Assembly: GCA_027704905.1 (NCBI GenBank)
Contig: CM051005.1
Coordinates: 32,786,457 to 32,850,456 of the forward strand
Reading direction: 5' to 3'
From: Muraenolepis orangiensis
Taxonomy: Eukaryota > Chordata > Actinopteri > Gadiformes > Muraenolepididae
Length of the DNA: 64,000 bases
Of the stretch, positions 13,658-25,692 are shown in pieces. Made by a program: the position numbers and the translations under genes. The notes under the pieces were generated by a model. The model saw only the letters and a list, made by a program, of their open reading frames with translations. It was not told where the DNA came from and ran no database searches. The stretch's first letter is position 1. Each line of letters begins with the position of its first letter.

Positions 13658-14100
13658 ATTAATGTGTTTTAGTCACTGTTTGAGCATAGAACTAAGCAGG
13701 CCTATTTGGCTACCATCTAGTATGGGGAGAACTTAAGAGCTTTATCCCCCAGGCTATCAGTAGAACACGGTACAAGGTGGAACCTCCTACTCACAAAGAA
13801 TGGAAATATATCATATCATTTATAGAATGGGGAAAAAGCACACGTCCACTGAGACTACAAGAATCACCATTTGAAGACGAATGGGAGAAATGGACATCGA
13901 TTACTAACAGACTTGGTACAACTGAAATAACCAATGGACAAATGAGAATGTTCCTCCAAACTGCTTTCATTGTGCTTCGGCCCTTGCCCTTTGGATTGTA
14001 GCCTCAAGGGATTGTTTTATGGCACTTAAAAACATATCATTCCCCAAATCTGTAAAATTAACTCATCTTTAAAACGCCAGGGCAGTGAAATGTAATGCAA
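13658..14100 (+). pseudogene. L1-like LINE ORF2 C-terminal fragment (copy B)
   Basis: Near-identical to the copy A fragment. The frame is open from about 13777 to TAG 13999-14001. It begins abruptly at the gap. Confidence 0.45.
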
Positions 14101-14339
14101 GGATGCCTGACACTTTCTCCACCTAAATCCTGAACGAATGTATTAGTATTCTTTTTTAAGTAGGCTAATGCTAGCAAGCTGAATAACGAACTAGCTAAAA
14201 TATAATAATGCTAATGTGATCACATTCATGTGTATAATAGACAATTAAGGTATTAGCAGTGTATTTGTGCTTAATGCTACATTGGAATCCTAAATTAAAG
14301 AATGCAATTGAAATGTCCATACCACTCAACCTTTTACAC

Positions 14340-16330
14340 CAATATTTGACAGTTTTCCACACCGTGATAAGGCCGGGATGTCTGAGTGGGCCAGAAAGGT
14401 TCATCGAAAGAATAGGAAGCCATCCCGAGTGTTTTCACATGAGCAACCCACACACCTGGCGTCCCTTTACTTCTTTGCTAGATCGTACGTTGTACTCCTT
14501 CGATGACACCGTAGCAGGCTTCTGGTAATCTACTCACCTGTCTACTACCTGCCGGTACTCCGCTGATCGACCTCCCGGTATCCAGACCCCTGGCCTGTCC
14601 CCGACCGTTCTACTATTGTGTTTACTTTAATAAAGCCTCACGTTAGTGCTTCACTGTGTCTTTGGTCTGCGTTCTGGGTCTTACCAACACTACACCCTGA
14701 CAAGACGACTACGTTCAACTGCTGTCCCAACCATGTTTGCCGTCCCAAGTGTCAACACAACAGCCGAGACACAGGTAAGTATGCCCACAGAGGTAAGTGA
14801 CACTGTTTCCTTGGTTCACTCGTACTACAATGTGTCAGAGATGGAAGTGACTACAACACAGCAGGATTGCATTGTGATGGAGGAGGTGCATGATGACACA
14901 CATTTGGTGTCAAATGTAGTCCTTAATCACAATGATGTGACACATGAACATTGTATTGAGGACCACAGTTATTTCAGAGTATCTCCCAATAGGCGTAAGC
15001 GCAAATTACATTAGTAGGAACACAATTGATCACCTGCCGCAAAAGACTTAAAGTGGATAAACAGAGGGAGAGCGCGCAAATATCATCAAGGAGTGCCTTC
15101 TTCGACTCAGTGACATCGGAGCACATGTAATGTCATTGACCTGTGATGGTCCATCATGCCACTTGTTGAGAGCCCTCGGCGCCAACTTGAATGTTCATGA
15201 CATGAAACCCTCGTTTCCACATCCGGCAGATCCATCAAAAATGGTCCACGCAGTACTTGATGTTTGCCACATGCTAAAACTTATTAGAAATACTTTGGCT
15301 GATGGAAATACTCTGCAAACTCCAACAGGAACAATCAGTTGGCATAATCTACAGGAGCTGAACAAACCTCAGGAGACCCAGGGACTGGCTTGAAAAGTGG
15401 CCCATATAGGGTGGGAAAACAGAAGATGAAGGTGAAGCTTGCAACCCAGGTTTTCAGCAGCAGTGTGGCAGATGCTCTAGAGTATTGCAACACCCTGCTT
15501 CATCTGCCACAGTTCCGAGGATGTGAAGAGATGGTCGAGTTCCTGAGAACTATTGATGCTGCCTTCGATGTCCTCAACAGCAGGAATCCCCTAGAGAAAG
15601 GATACAAAGCACCCATGAGGACAACAAAGATCGGGCTGAACAAATCCTGCTAAATGCACAAAAGTCTCCTGGAACTGAAAGATCAGAAAGACTGAAACTA
15701 AAAACTTGTGTTGTTGGTTTCATTGCCAGTTGCATTAGTGTTTGGAAAGTTTTCCAGGAAACTGTGTGTAAGCCAAGTGCCCAAAGCCGTTACCTCCTCA
15801 CTACCTGAGTCAAGCTGAGTCAAGATCACCTTGAGCTGTTCTTTTCCTCTTTCAGCACATGGTGGATTTAACAACAACCCTACTGCAAGACAGTTCACAG
15901 CTGCATACAAGCGGCTTCTTGTGAAGTTGCAAGTGAAGAATTGCATCCTCCGTGACAACACCACCATCTTGGAGTTGACACCTGCTGCAGCACCTCGCGC
16001 AGATAAGACTTGCAACCTGTTGAGCCTGCAGAGCCAGAGCATGATTACCACCTATGCCTAAATGTGGATGCTGTTTCTGAGTACAAGGAAGCTGCTATCA
16101 ATTACATTGCTGGCTTTGTTGTTAAAGATCAAACTAAAGCACAACTGCATGTCTTGTTCTGAAGCGCTGACTTCTGATTCTACTGTGCATCCCTTTGTTC
16201 TCCTGAAGACTCCAGGAGGATTGTAAAAACCCTCACCTGGCATAGTTGCTGTTTGCATGGAGTCAGAGCGTTGCTTTGTCTGGCAAGCTCCCCCAGGGAC
16301 ATGGCTTAACATCAGCCATCAATGCAATTT
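14340..16330 (+). pseudogene. P-element/THAP9-like transposase, decayed (copy B)
   Basis: The THAP exon is broken by a 36-bp deletion near 14425 and by an LTR fragment (14479-14702). It then resumes with the AVPTMF motif and an acidic linker to about 15013. Readable blocks of the P-type transposase follow: 15130-15393 (CDGPSCHLLRALGAN, DVCHMLKLIRNTL, ISWHNLQEL), 15390-15653 (KVKLATQVFSSSVADALEYC, LNSRNP) and about 15700-16060 (DHLELFF then GGFNNNPTARQFTAAYKRLL, among the most conserved P/THAP9 motifs). A last piece reads NYIAGFVV near 16098. Frameshifts and stops separate the blocks, so no protein is made. This is the most complete P-like copy in the window. Confidence 0.8.
14479..14702 (+). 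mobile_element. LTR fragment in the THAP exon (copy B)
   Basis: Same insertion as at 3955-4178, present in all three copies and therefore older than the duplications. Confidence 0.65.
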
Positions 16331-16944
16331 TGAACAACCGCGCTTGAAGTGTATAGTGTATATAGTTAATAGTTCAGTTTATAATTCCCATAGATTGCAA
16401 CCATTGCATGTATAGTGTTGTGTATTCTCTACTTGAAATGTGTTATTTGTGTTTAATGGAAACTACTTACTACTTACAAAAAACATTCAGTTTGACATGT
16501 TTACACTTTCTTTGTCTTGTGGTTCTTTATTAATAATTTGAAGGCTGATGTGTTCTTAGTTTTTTAGCATATTGTTATGTTATGTTTCTACTGTCGTTTA
16601 CATATTGGTTCAATTAAGTTCCTAGTGCAGGGCACTAGTGCAGGGCACCTGATGTTCGGCGGGCTGGGAACTAGTTCGAAAAATGTAGTTCCTTGTATAT
16701 ATAAGTTCTTTATATGTATATATATGTATTTTCTTGTCTTGTGTATGTATGTACTGTAAGTTGTGTTTTGTTTTGTGTTCCCACTTGAAGCCGGTACCTT
16801 GACGTGGTGAGTGGCTTCAAAACTAAGACAGGCTGTTATGTTTGATGGATTTGTTAGTTATTTTTTAATACTTATTTTCAAAAAGTATTTATTACATTTT
16901 ATTGTTAAATAACTAAATTAAACAATACAGTTTAAAATGGTTTG
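16331..16944. other. Spacer between P-like element and LINE
   Basis: AT-rich, with tatata runs and a short direct repeat of agtgcagggcact at about 16623-16650. No gene is seen; the second half is shared with copy A from about 4585. Confidence 0.5.
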
Positions 16945-17109
16945 TTTGTATTTGCTATATTTGCTCCTTGCCTCCGCAAGCAAATCAAACCCTTAACGCT
17001 TACAGAAGGCAGCAGCGCGCCTGGTGCTTAACTTACCTTCTCATGTTCCCCTCTCTTCCAGGACCTCCATTGGCTTTCAGTAATCGCCTGCATTCAATTC
17101 AAGACACTG
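16945..17109 (+). pseudogene. L2-type LINE ORF2 segment before minisatellite (copy B)
   Basis: Same as 4850-5009, with a one-base insertion in aacccttaacgc that shifts the frame. Confidence 0.6.
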
Positions 17110-19582
17110 GTACTGGCCTACAAGGTACTGGCCTACAAGGTACTGGCCTACAAGGTACTGGCCTACAAGGTACTGGCCTACAAGGTACTGGCTACAAGGT
17201 ACTGGCCTACAAGGTACTGGCCTACAAGGTACTGGCCTACAAGGTACTGGCTACAAGGTACTGGCCTACAAGGTACTGGCTACAAGGTACTGGCCTACAA
17301 GGTACTGGCCTACAAGGTACTGGCCTACAAGGTACTGGCTACAAGGTACTGGCCTACAAGGTACTGGCCTACAAGGTACTGGCCTACAAGGTACTGGCTA
17401 CAAGGTACTGGCCTACAAGGTACTGGCCTACAAGGTACTGGCTACAAGGTACTGGCCTACAAGGTACTGGCTACAAGGTACTGGCCTACAAGGTACTGGC
17501 TACAAGGTACTGGCCTACAAGGTACTGGCTACAAGGTACTGGCCTACAAGGTACTGGCCTACAAGGTACTGGCTACAAGGTACTGGCTACAAGGTACTGG
17601 CCTACAAGGTACTGGCTACAAGGTACTGGCTACAAGGTACTGGCCTACAAGGTACTGGCTACAAGGTACTGGCCTACAAGGTACTGGCCTACAAGGTACT
17701 GGCTACAAGGTACTGGCTACAAGGTACTGGCCTACAAGGTACTGGCCTACAAGGTACTGGCTACAAGGTACTGGCCTACAAGGTACTGGCCTACAAGGTA
17801 CTGGCTACAAGGTACTGGCCTACAAGGTACTGGCCTACAAGGTACTGGCCTACAAGGTACTGGCCTACAAGGTACTGGCCTACAAGGTACTGGCTACAAG
17901 GTACTGGCTACAAGGTACTGGCCTACAAGGTACTGGCTACAAGGTACTGGCTACAAGGTACTGGCCTACAAGGTACTGGCCTACAAGGTACTGGCCTACA
18001 AGGTACTGGCTACAAGGTACTGGCTACAAGGTACTGGCCTACAAGGTACTGGCCTACAAGGTACTGGCCTACAAGGTACTGGCCTACAAGGTACTGGCTA
18101 CAAGGTACTGGCCTACAAGGTACTGGCTACAAGGTACTGGCCTACAAGGTACTGGCCTACAAGGTACTGGCCTACAAGGTACTGGCCTACAAGGTACTGG
18201 CTACAAGGTACTGGCCTACAAGGTACTGGCTACAAGGTACTGGCCTACAAGGTACTGGCCTACAAGGTACTGGCCTACAAGGTACTGGCTACAAGGTACT
18301 GGCTACAAGGTACTGGCCTACAAGGTACTGGCCTACAAGGTACTGGCTACAAGGTACTGGCCTACAAGGTACTGGCTACAAGGTACTGGCTACAAGGTAC
18401 TGGCCTACAAGGTACTGGCCTACAAGGTACTGGCCTACAAGGTACTGGCTACAAGGTACTGGCCTACAAGGTACTGGCTACAAGGTACTGGCCTACAAGG
18501 TACTGGCCTACAAGGTACTGGCTACAAGGTACTGGCTACAAGGTACTGGCCTACAAGGTACTGGCTACAAGGTACTGGCCTACAAGGTACTGGCCTACAA
18601 GGTACTGGCTACAAGGTACTGGCCTACAAGGTACTGGCCTACAAGGTACTGGCTACAAGGTACTGGCTACAAGGTACTGGCCTACAAGGTACTGGCTACA
18701 GGTACTGGCTACAAGGTACTGGCCTACAAGGTACTGGCCTACAAGGTACTGGCTACAAGGTACTGGCCTACAAGGTACTGGCCTACAAGGTACTGGCCTA
18801 CAAGGTACTGGCCTACAAGGTACTGGCTACAAGGTACTGGCCTACAAGGTACTGGCTACGGTACCTACAGGTACTGGCTACAAGGTACTGGCCTACAAGG
18901 TACTGGCCTACAAGGTACTGGCTACAAGGTACTGGCTACAAGGTACTGGCCTACAAGGTACTGGCCTACAAGGTACTGGCCTACAAGGTACTGGCCTACA
19001 AGGTACTGGCTACAAGGTACTGGCCTACAAGGTACTGGCTACAAGGTACTGGCTACAAGGTACTGGCTACAAGGTACTGGCCTACAAGGTACTGGCTACA
19101 AGGTACTGGCCTACAAGGTACTGGCCTACAAGGTACTGGCTACAAGGTACTGGCTACAAGGTACTGGCCTACAAGGTACTGGCTACAAGGTACTGGCTAC
19201 AAGGTACTGGCCTACAAGGTACTGGCCTACAAGGTACTGGCTACAAGGTACTGGCCTACAAGGTACTGGCTACAAGGTACTGGCCTACAAGGTACTGGCC
19301 TACAAGGTACTGGCCTACAAGGTACTGGCTACAAGGTACTGGCCTACAAGGTACTGGCTACAAGGTACTGGCCTACAAGGTACTGGCTACAAGGTACTGG
19401 CCTACAAGGTACTGGCTACAAGGTACTGGCTACAAGGTACTGGCCTACAAGGTACTGGCCTACAAGGTACTGGCCTACAAGGTACTGGCTACAAGGTACT
19501 GGCCTACAAGGTACTGGCCTACAAGGTACTGGCTACAAGGTACTGGCTACAAGGTACTGGCTACAAGGCCCCGGCCTACAAG
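17110..19582. repeat. 14/15-bp LINE-derived minisatellite (copy B)
   Basis: About 2.47 kb of mixed 14- and 15-bp units as in copy A, with a different order of unit types. One aberrant cluster lies at about 18850-18875 (ctacggtacctacaggtact). The 920-codon open frame is a repeat artefact. Confidence 0.97.
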
Positions 19583-20030
19583 GCCCCTCGCTCCAGCCCA
19601 AACACTACGCTCAACAATCTCAGCGGGACGACTGGTACCTCCATCACATCAACGCCACGTTCCGCAAGAGACTCCAAACACACCTGCTGAGAGTCCACCT
19701 GGACTCTGCTTCACCAGCCCTCCCCTTTGATGCACTGTGGATTCATATTGGCACTAAATCCTTGTGCTTTTATGACTTGGAAATCCTTGTGCTCTGCTTT
19801 TTATGCTCTTTGTACTTTTTGTGCTTATAAGCACTTTGTTTTTTAACATATTGTACGTTCATGTTGTTGATGCACTTTAGGACATTACGCAGGCATCCTA
19901 GTGGTTGGGAAGATTTTCTCTATTGGCCTGCAATTGGGAATGCTGGGAACTTTCTAATTACTTCTTGTAAGTCGCTTTGGATAAAAGCAAATGTAAAATG
20001 TATTAAATGTATTATTTATCACTGTGCATG
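19583..20030 (+). pseudogene. L2-type LINE 3' end (copy B)
   Basis: Contains an APAQTLRSTISAGRLVPPS block, then a deletion relative to copy A, then TFRKRLQTHLLR and a 3' UTR ending in gtcgctttggataaaagcaa. Confidence 0.65.
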
Positions 20031-20287
20031 GAAATGTATCATTATAGATGATACATTATTATAATAGGTTATATATTGTAACGGCCTGGGGAAGGGGAGG
20101 GGGGGGGGGCGAGGGGAGTGGTTCCGGTTGGACGGGAGTTTAGGGGTTGTTGTTCCGGGTTTTGTGTGAAGTGTGTGTGGAAACTAGCTTGTTAGCTGAC
20201 GGCTAAGGGCAATAAACATTGTGTTCACTATACTCCGTGTCCTTCGGCTCATATCGTTACATTGGTGTCAGAAGGGACTAAGGACAT

Positions 20288-20705
20288 ACGCTACGATCCT
20301 GGAGTAATGGAACAGAAGAGGAGTTTGGAGTACCCCAGAGAGGGGAGAGTGAAGAGCGAGGAGAGCGACGGCGAGCAGTACGGCGCGTGCGGCTGGTCGG
20401 CGGACGTAGACGAGGAGACGGAGAGAGCGCCGCGAGAGGCAAGTCGTCGCCTCAGAAGAGCGACAGGAGAGGGGGCCAAGGACGGAGTCAGGACCCCTCC
20501 AGCGGCGGCTCACGACGTTCCTTGTTCCCCCAGAAGGGACCCGCCGGTCGAGCCTCGGGAGCGGGCGAGGCACGGAGGCCGTCACCGCCCCGCTACCGGG
20601 GCGCCGCTGGAGACTCCGAAGTACACGGGCAGCTCGGATTGGGAGCCTTTTCATGCTCATTCAAACTCAACAACCGGTTCCGGCAAGCGGGGGAGCCGCT
20701 GAGAC
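20288..20705 (+). pseudogene. Gypsy-1 gag N-terminal remnant (copy B)
   Basis: Open frame after the primer-binding site, rich in Arg/Glu, ending with TPKYTGSSDWEPFHAH, which resembles the start of the gag core of vertebrate Ty3/gypsy elements (P-x-Y-x-G-x2-D-W-x2-F). It then joins directly to sequence of the end of RNase H, so gag C-terminus, protease and most of RT are deleted. Confidence 0.55.
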
Positions 20706-21944
20706 AGCTGGCGAACGACTCATGACCTTTAAGGAACCGGAGGGTCAGGTAGCCCGGTGGCTGGTGGAGCTCCAGGCCTTCAACCTCACCGTGGAGCATA
20801 GGGCGGGCGCCCGAGGGTTGCCGGTACTGTGACTGGAGGGAGGCGAGAGAGAGAGAGCTGCTGGACGAGGAGGAGGCAGGGCACGCCACCCCTCATGGGG
20901 AGGTGCTCTGTAGGGGGCTACAGATTGTCATTGGGAGACGGTGGCCCAGCTGTCGGCAAACACCAAGTTTGTCGCTCTGCGCCTGGGCCAAGGGGTCCTA
21001 CAGAGGGCCTGGACCGAGCCAGCATCCGGGGAGGAGAAGTGGCAGACGGTGGTCCCCAAGGGCTTGCGGGCGGGAGTACTCGGAGCCATGCAGCCGGTTC
21101 GGGTCACTTCGAGGTCACCAAGACCCTTGGTCGCCTTCGCCAGGGCTTCTACTGGGGGCAGTGCAGGAGGGACGTAGAAGACTTCTGCCGCCGCTGCGAC
21201 CCCTGTACTGCCTGCAAAGGCCCCCCGGGACGCTCGCACGCCCCACTCCAACTATTTGTGGTGGGAGCCCCCATGGAAAGGGTGGCCGTGGATGAGGTGG
21301 GACCTCTACATCGTTCCGATCGGGAACTACTTCACCAAATGGCCAGAGGCATACGCGCTGCCGGACCAGGAGGCCACCACGGTGGCGGATGCCCTGGTGG
21401 AGGGCATGTTCTGCCGTTTCGGGGTACCAGAGACCCTACACAGCGACCAGGGAAGGAATTTCGAGTCCCGGGTGTTTACTACTATGTGCGAGCGCCTGGG
21501 GATCCAGAAAACCCGTACCCCCCCCTTGCGACCGCAGAGGTTGGTGGAGAGATTCAACCACACCCTGGGGCAGCAGCTGGGCATCCTCACGTCATCACAC
21601 CAGAGAGATTGGGACAACCATCTAACCCCTGACACTCTGCCTCCGGCCCCCGGCCCGGAGTATGCCAGCAGACCAGGAACGCCTGGAGTCGGCCCACGCG
21701 TTTGCCCATGACCAGCAGCTCCGGGCCGGAGTGAGGAAGAAAATAAACTATGACGTGCGGGCAAAAGGGCGTCACTTTGAGGGGAGCTGGTGTGGGTTTA
21801 CAACCCACAGCGGAAAAAGGAGCAGGACAGCCCCTGGATGGGGCCGTGCCCCGTCCTGGAGAGGTTGGGGGAGGTAGTCTACCGGGTAGAGCTGCCGGTC
21901 CGAGGGCGGAAGGTGGCACTCCACCAGGACAGATTGGCCCCTTA
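20706..21944 (+). pseudogene. Gypsy-1 pol remnant: RNase H end, zinc-binding and integrase domains (copy B)
   Basis: Pieces in alternating frames include LVELQAFNLTVEHRAGAR (end of RNase H), the integrase H2C2 module (GHFEVTK ... CRRCDPCTACK), and part of the DDE core at about 21322-21560 (FTKWPEAYALPDQEATTVAD, H-S-D-Q-G-R-N-F, then RLVERFNHTLG with the catalytic Glu). Several frameshifts and small deletions make it non-functional. The C-terminal pol end resumes after the MITE at about 23376-23612 (RRPPERFGDF). Confidence 0.7.
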
Positions 21945-23372
21945 AGGCTCCGTCACACCATAACGTTCTGGTCTGCGTTCTATGAACGTTCTAATCGTTC
22001 AATTTTCGAGTGTTCTAGGGGAGGTGGACACATCTGGCGTGTGACTAACGTGTGACTAACGCATGACTAACGTGTGACTAAGCATGACTAGCGTGTGACT
22101 AAACGCATGAGGAGCGTGTACCAGCGACCAAGTAAGACACCCCTGAAAACTATTAGCATGTGCTGACATGTCACTGGTGCGCGACTACGATTAGTCAACG
22201 TTAGACAAGCGTGTTGAGCGTGTGACTAACGTGTGACTAACGACAGACTAGCGTGTTGCTGGCGTGTGGGTTGCATGTTCAAACGGGTATAAAACGCGGG
22301 GAAATCACAGTGGATTCAGTTGTTCTTGTCACGAGTGGATTGTTCGGTGGACCCAGAACGCAGACCAAGACACAGTGGAGATATAACAGAGCTTTATTTC
22401 AAGCAAACACAACACAGTGTTGTGTTTGATTGTGATCAGGGACAGTCCAGGGGTCTGGGTACCTGGAGGTCGATCCGCGGAGTACCGGCAGGTAGTAGAC
22501 CGGCGAGTAGTCCGGGACGGGGGAGGAGTCTGGGTACCGGGAGGTCGAGTAGCGACAGGTACCAGACAGGTAATTATAATGACCGGGGAGCTCGTATAGA
22601 CCGGAGTAACGCGAGACAGGCGGGTGACGCGGGATAGGCAAAGGATCTGGATTTCCGGGACATCAGCGTGGCGATTCCGTCCAGAATGTACGACGATGAA
22701 CAAAGTATGACGTACGACCTAACGCCGGGGTAACGGGGAGCCAGGGTCTATATACCCCAGGTGAGGGGATTAGCAATCAGCCACGCAATTGCTGACAGGT
22801 GTGTGTGTGCGCCGCCAACGAATGTGGCCTGGCCACGCCCCCTGTCAACCACCGTAACCATGACAATTGTTCACAGGTGTGTGTGTGCGCCGCCAGCGCA
22901 CGTGGCTTGGCCACGCCCCCTGTCAACCACCGTAACCGAGACAGTTCTTCTGGATATTGAACACATGCAAAAAAAGCGTGTGAGGGGGGCTACTGCTAAA
23001 CTCCATCTCCATCTCCATGTCGTCTGTACTCCATCTCCAATCCAATCCAAAGTAACGCTAGGGTAACGACTGACTAACAATAGCCGAACGCGTGCAACGT
23101 CGGCGAACGTTAGTACAACGTTCCACGAACGTTCTCCAGCGTTTAACGTTAAACGTTGAACGCTGGTCTTCATGAGAACTTTTGTGCATGTTCAAAACTT
23201 TATTTTCGGACCAGCGTTCTCCGACGATCACCGCCGATCACCGACGATTACCGACGATTACCAGCGTTCACCAGCGTTCACACAACACTGTTCTGACGCT
23301 ATACCAGCGACCACAGACGATTACCAACGTTTCCTCAAAAGCTGACCAGAACGTTATGGTGTGACGGGGCCT
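21945..23372. mobile_element. Harbinger-type MITE (copy B)
   Basis: 1428 bp bounded by inverted repeats of about 28 bp starting AGGC(T/C)CCGTCACACC, with a TTA duplication at 21942-21944 and 23373-23375. The 3-bp TWA duplication is the PIF/Harbinger hallmark. Removing it restores gypsy pol continuity at LAPYRG. Internal sub-repeats are gtgactaacg-like at 22035-22260 and gac-gat-tac/cac-like at 23219-23275, plus a palindrome around aacgttaaacgtt near 23140. No transposase is present. Confidence 0.8.
22327..22943 (-). mobile_element. Solo LTR nested in the MITE (copy B)
   Basis: 617 bp with TG...CA ends and a perfect 5-bp target duplication gttct (22322-22326, 22944-22948). On the minus strand it has a TATA-like tatatagacc and an AATAAA, in LTR order. 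It contains an internal direct repeat of about 78 bp (gtgtgtgtgcgccgcc units near 22800 and 22878). It is related to the LTR fragment in the THAP exon. Confidence 0.8.
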
Positions 23373-23858
23373 TTACCGAGGGGGGGCGTCCCTGCGGGCC
23401 GTGGGGGCCCCGGAGGCTCCTCCCCAGCCATCTCCACCCCACCCGATCCTAGTCTCCAGGGAGAGGGAAGCCCAACCTTCCCGGGCACCTTCCCCGGGTT
23501 CCCCCCCGACTGGGCGGGCCCGCCGGTTTGGCCGGGAACTCAGTCTACCAGGCACCGGCGGCCGCCGGAGAGGTTTGGGGACTTTAGGGGTTTTGGGGCG
23601 GAGGGGTACTAGAGGGGTACTAGAGGGGTACTAGGTAGAGGGGAGATCACAGGGTTAGAGGGAAAGAATGCACCCTGGTCTCACGGGAAGAGAATGTGGT
23701 CCACCCTACTCTTCCTAAAACATTTAAATAAGTTCCTGCAGCTAAAGGCCTTGTTTGGGGAGTCCGGTAGGGGTGTGATCGTTGGGGTGGGGTTACGTCC
23801 CGGGTCCCTCGGGGGCGAGGACCTTATTTGTAGGGGGGTATTGTAACGGCCTGGGGAA

Positions 23859-24145
23859 GGCTGTGATTGGGGGGGCCCCGAGGGGAGGGGTTCTGGGGAA
23901 TGCTGTGATTGGGGGGGCCCGAGGGGAGGGGTTCTGGGGAATGCTGTGATTGGGGGGGCCCGAGGGGAGGGGTTCTGGGGAATGCTGTGATTGGGGGGGC
24001 CCGAGGGGAGGGGTTCTGGGGAATGCTGTGATTGGGGGGGCCCCGAGGGGAGGGGTTCTGGGGAATGCTGTGATTGGGGGGGCCCCGAGGGGAGGGGTTC
24101 TGGGGAATGCTGTGATTGGGGGGGCCCGAGGGGAGGGGTTCTGGT
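23859..24145. repeat. 41-bp tandem repeat inside the gypsy-1 3' LTR (copy B)
   Basis: Seven units carrying ctgtgattgggggggcc, absent from the 5' LTR. Copy C has eight. Gly/Cys-rich open frames here are repeat translations. Confidence 0.9.
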
Positions 24146-24262
24146 TGGACGGGAGTTTAGGGGATGTTGTTTCGGGTTTTGTGTGAAGTGTGTGTGGAAA
24201 CTAGCTTGTTAGCTGACGGCTAAGGGCACTATACTCCGTGTCCTTCGGCTTATTTAGCTACA

Positions 24263-24639
24263 ATATGTTATAAAGTAAAAGACAACAACGATATTACAAC
24301 ATTAAACTATTGGGCTAAAAGCATGGATGTATCAATGAGACACATAAACCAACATATAATCAGGATCGGAGAAAATAAAAATAAACTGATTCAAAATGTG
24401 CTGTATCCATGGATGTAGAGATGTTCCACTGTGGCTTTGACCTGCATGATAGTAGTAAATAGTAAATAGTAAATTATATTCAGCTACATTCAACTCTGTT
24501 TATGTTGTGTTGTGTAGTTTGTAGAGACTTTAATTAATGTTTATTGCATTAACTTACATTCAAACACTGCACTGGTCTCCCTTCCAAGAGGAAAAACATT
24601 AAGTCACACCATTCTCACCAGTTTGAACCAAATATAATG
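24263..24639 (+). pseudogene. SLAM-like gene remnant with exon deletion junction (copy B)
   Basis: Matches copy A 7849-8150, then jumps at about 24567 to the end of exon 4 (gcactggtctc ... aagaggaaaaaca) and its donor region. The jump corresponds to loss of A 8151-11262, that is, the 20-bp minisatellite, exons 1-3 and most of exon 4. Confidence 0.75.
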
Positions 24640-24649
24640 CTCAAATAAT

Positions 24650-24808
24650 GCAGCTATTGGATATACAGCTGCCCAGGGAGCAGTGTATAGGGCGTCTGGT
24701 GCCTTGCTCAAGGGCACCTCGGCAGTGCCTAGGTGTTTCGGGGACTTGAACCGGCGACCTTCCTGTTCCCAAGTCCCAACAGACTGAGCTGTCCTGCAGC
24801 ACCCAATA
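24650..24808 (-). mobile_element. tRNA-derived SINE (copy B)
   Basis: On the minus strand it carries an A-box-like acagctcagtctgttggga and a B box ggttcaagtcc, followed by the fish SINE body with gaggtgcccttgagcaaggc. It lies in the SLAM-like intron 4 region and is absent from copy A. Confidence 0.75.
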
Positions 24809-24931
24809 AAGGATGATTCCGATTCTGATTTGCATTCTTTCCTGTCCTGTTTCTGCTTATTCGGAAATGAAGAAGAAGAAGAAGAAATAAACACAGGGCC
24901 CATTTTACTCATGACTAAAAATGTTGACACA

Positions 24932-24935
<4 letters not shown>

Positions 24936-25004
<69 letters not shown>
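24936..25004. repeat. (CA)n microsatellite (copy B)
   Basis: About 34 CA units, followed by a degenerate caaac/gcaca stretch. Confidence 0.97.
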
Positions 25005-25009
<5 letters not shown>

Positions 25010-25324
25010 CATACTAACGCACAAGCACTGCACACCCTCCCACATGTGCACCCAAACAGATGTAAACACTCACAAACACACATGTTGACATCTCATTATA
25101 ACTCAAAGTATTCCTAAAATCTATATTTTTTTATATGTTTTTTTCATTTCACAAAACCCCTCACTGGATTAGACTATGCTATATTTTTGTTGTATGCGGT
25201 AAAAAAACAACACAGCATTCATAACAATTCATAACAATGTGTAACAATGTGTGATTCTGTCTCTGAGTGAACATTCATCTGAAGTGCGGAGGTTTTTTTT
25301 CTGGATTAATTTGTCGGCTCCTTA

Positions 25325-25474
25325 TGCCTCCCCCTCCCCCTCCTCCCCTCCCCCTCCCCTCCCCTCCTGCCCCTCCCCCTCCTCCCCCTCCCCCTCCCCC
25401 TCCCCCTCCTCCTCCTGCCCCTCCCCCTCCTCCTCCTCCTCCTCCCCCCTCCCCCTCCTCCTCCCCCTCCCCCT
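25325..25474. repeat. CT-rich (ccccct/cct)n repeat (copy B)
   Basis: 150 bp of pyrimidine-only sequence apart from three interrupting gs. Copy C has a shorter, rearranged version. Confidence 0.95.
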
Positions 25475-25643
25475 CGCACCCACAATTGCTCAAATATTAA
25501 TTAAAATAATAATTTAAAAAAAATAGATATATGACTGCACCTCACAATCTGCCAGCGTCTCTTCACTTTATGTGTGGATATTTTACCCGTTAATTGTTTT
25601 TATTCTACATTAACTGATTTATGTATTGTTGTGGTACACAGAT

Positions 25644-25692
<49 letters not shown>

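Larger units (their letters stand above)
20077..24262 (+). mobile_element. Gypsy-1 LTR retrotransposon with nested insertions (copy B)
   Basis: 5' LTR 20077-20261 and 3' LTR 23842-24262 both begin TGTAACGG and end in ACA. The primer-binding site TGGTGTCAGAAG starts at 20263 and fits the 3' end of tRNA-Leu. A purine tract taggggggtat precedes the 3' LTR. The insertion is flanked by atat on both sides, and copy A shows the empty site at about 7840-7860. The 3' LTR is enlarged by a 41-bp internal repeat. Coding regions are decayed, and a Harbinger-type MITE sits near the end of pol. AATAAA is present in the LTR. Confidence 0.85.

Noticed and set aside
12563..13736. Open frames through the N run
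   Set aside because: Composed of unknown bases; the same applies to the frames at 42870-44216.
20268..20660. Minus-strand Arg/Ser-rich frames opposite gypsy-1 gag and integrase
   Set aside because: Shadows of GC-rich plus-strand coding remnants; no domain or splice support.
23950..24212. Gly/Cys-rich small proteins with GECCDWGGP repeats
   Set aside because: Two frames of the 41-bp LTR repeat.
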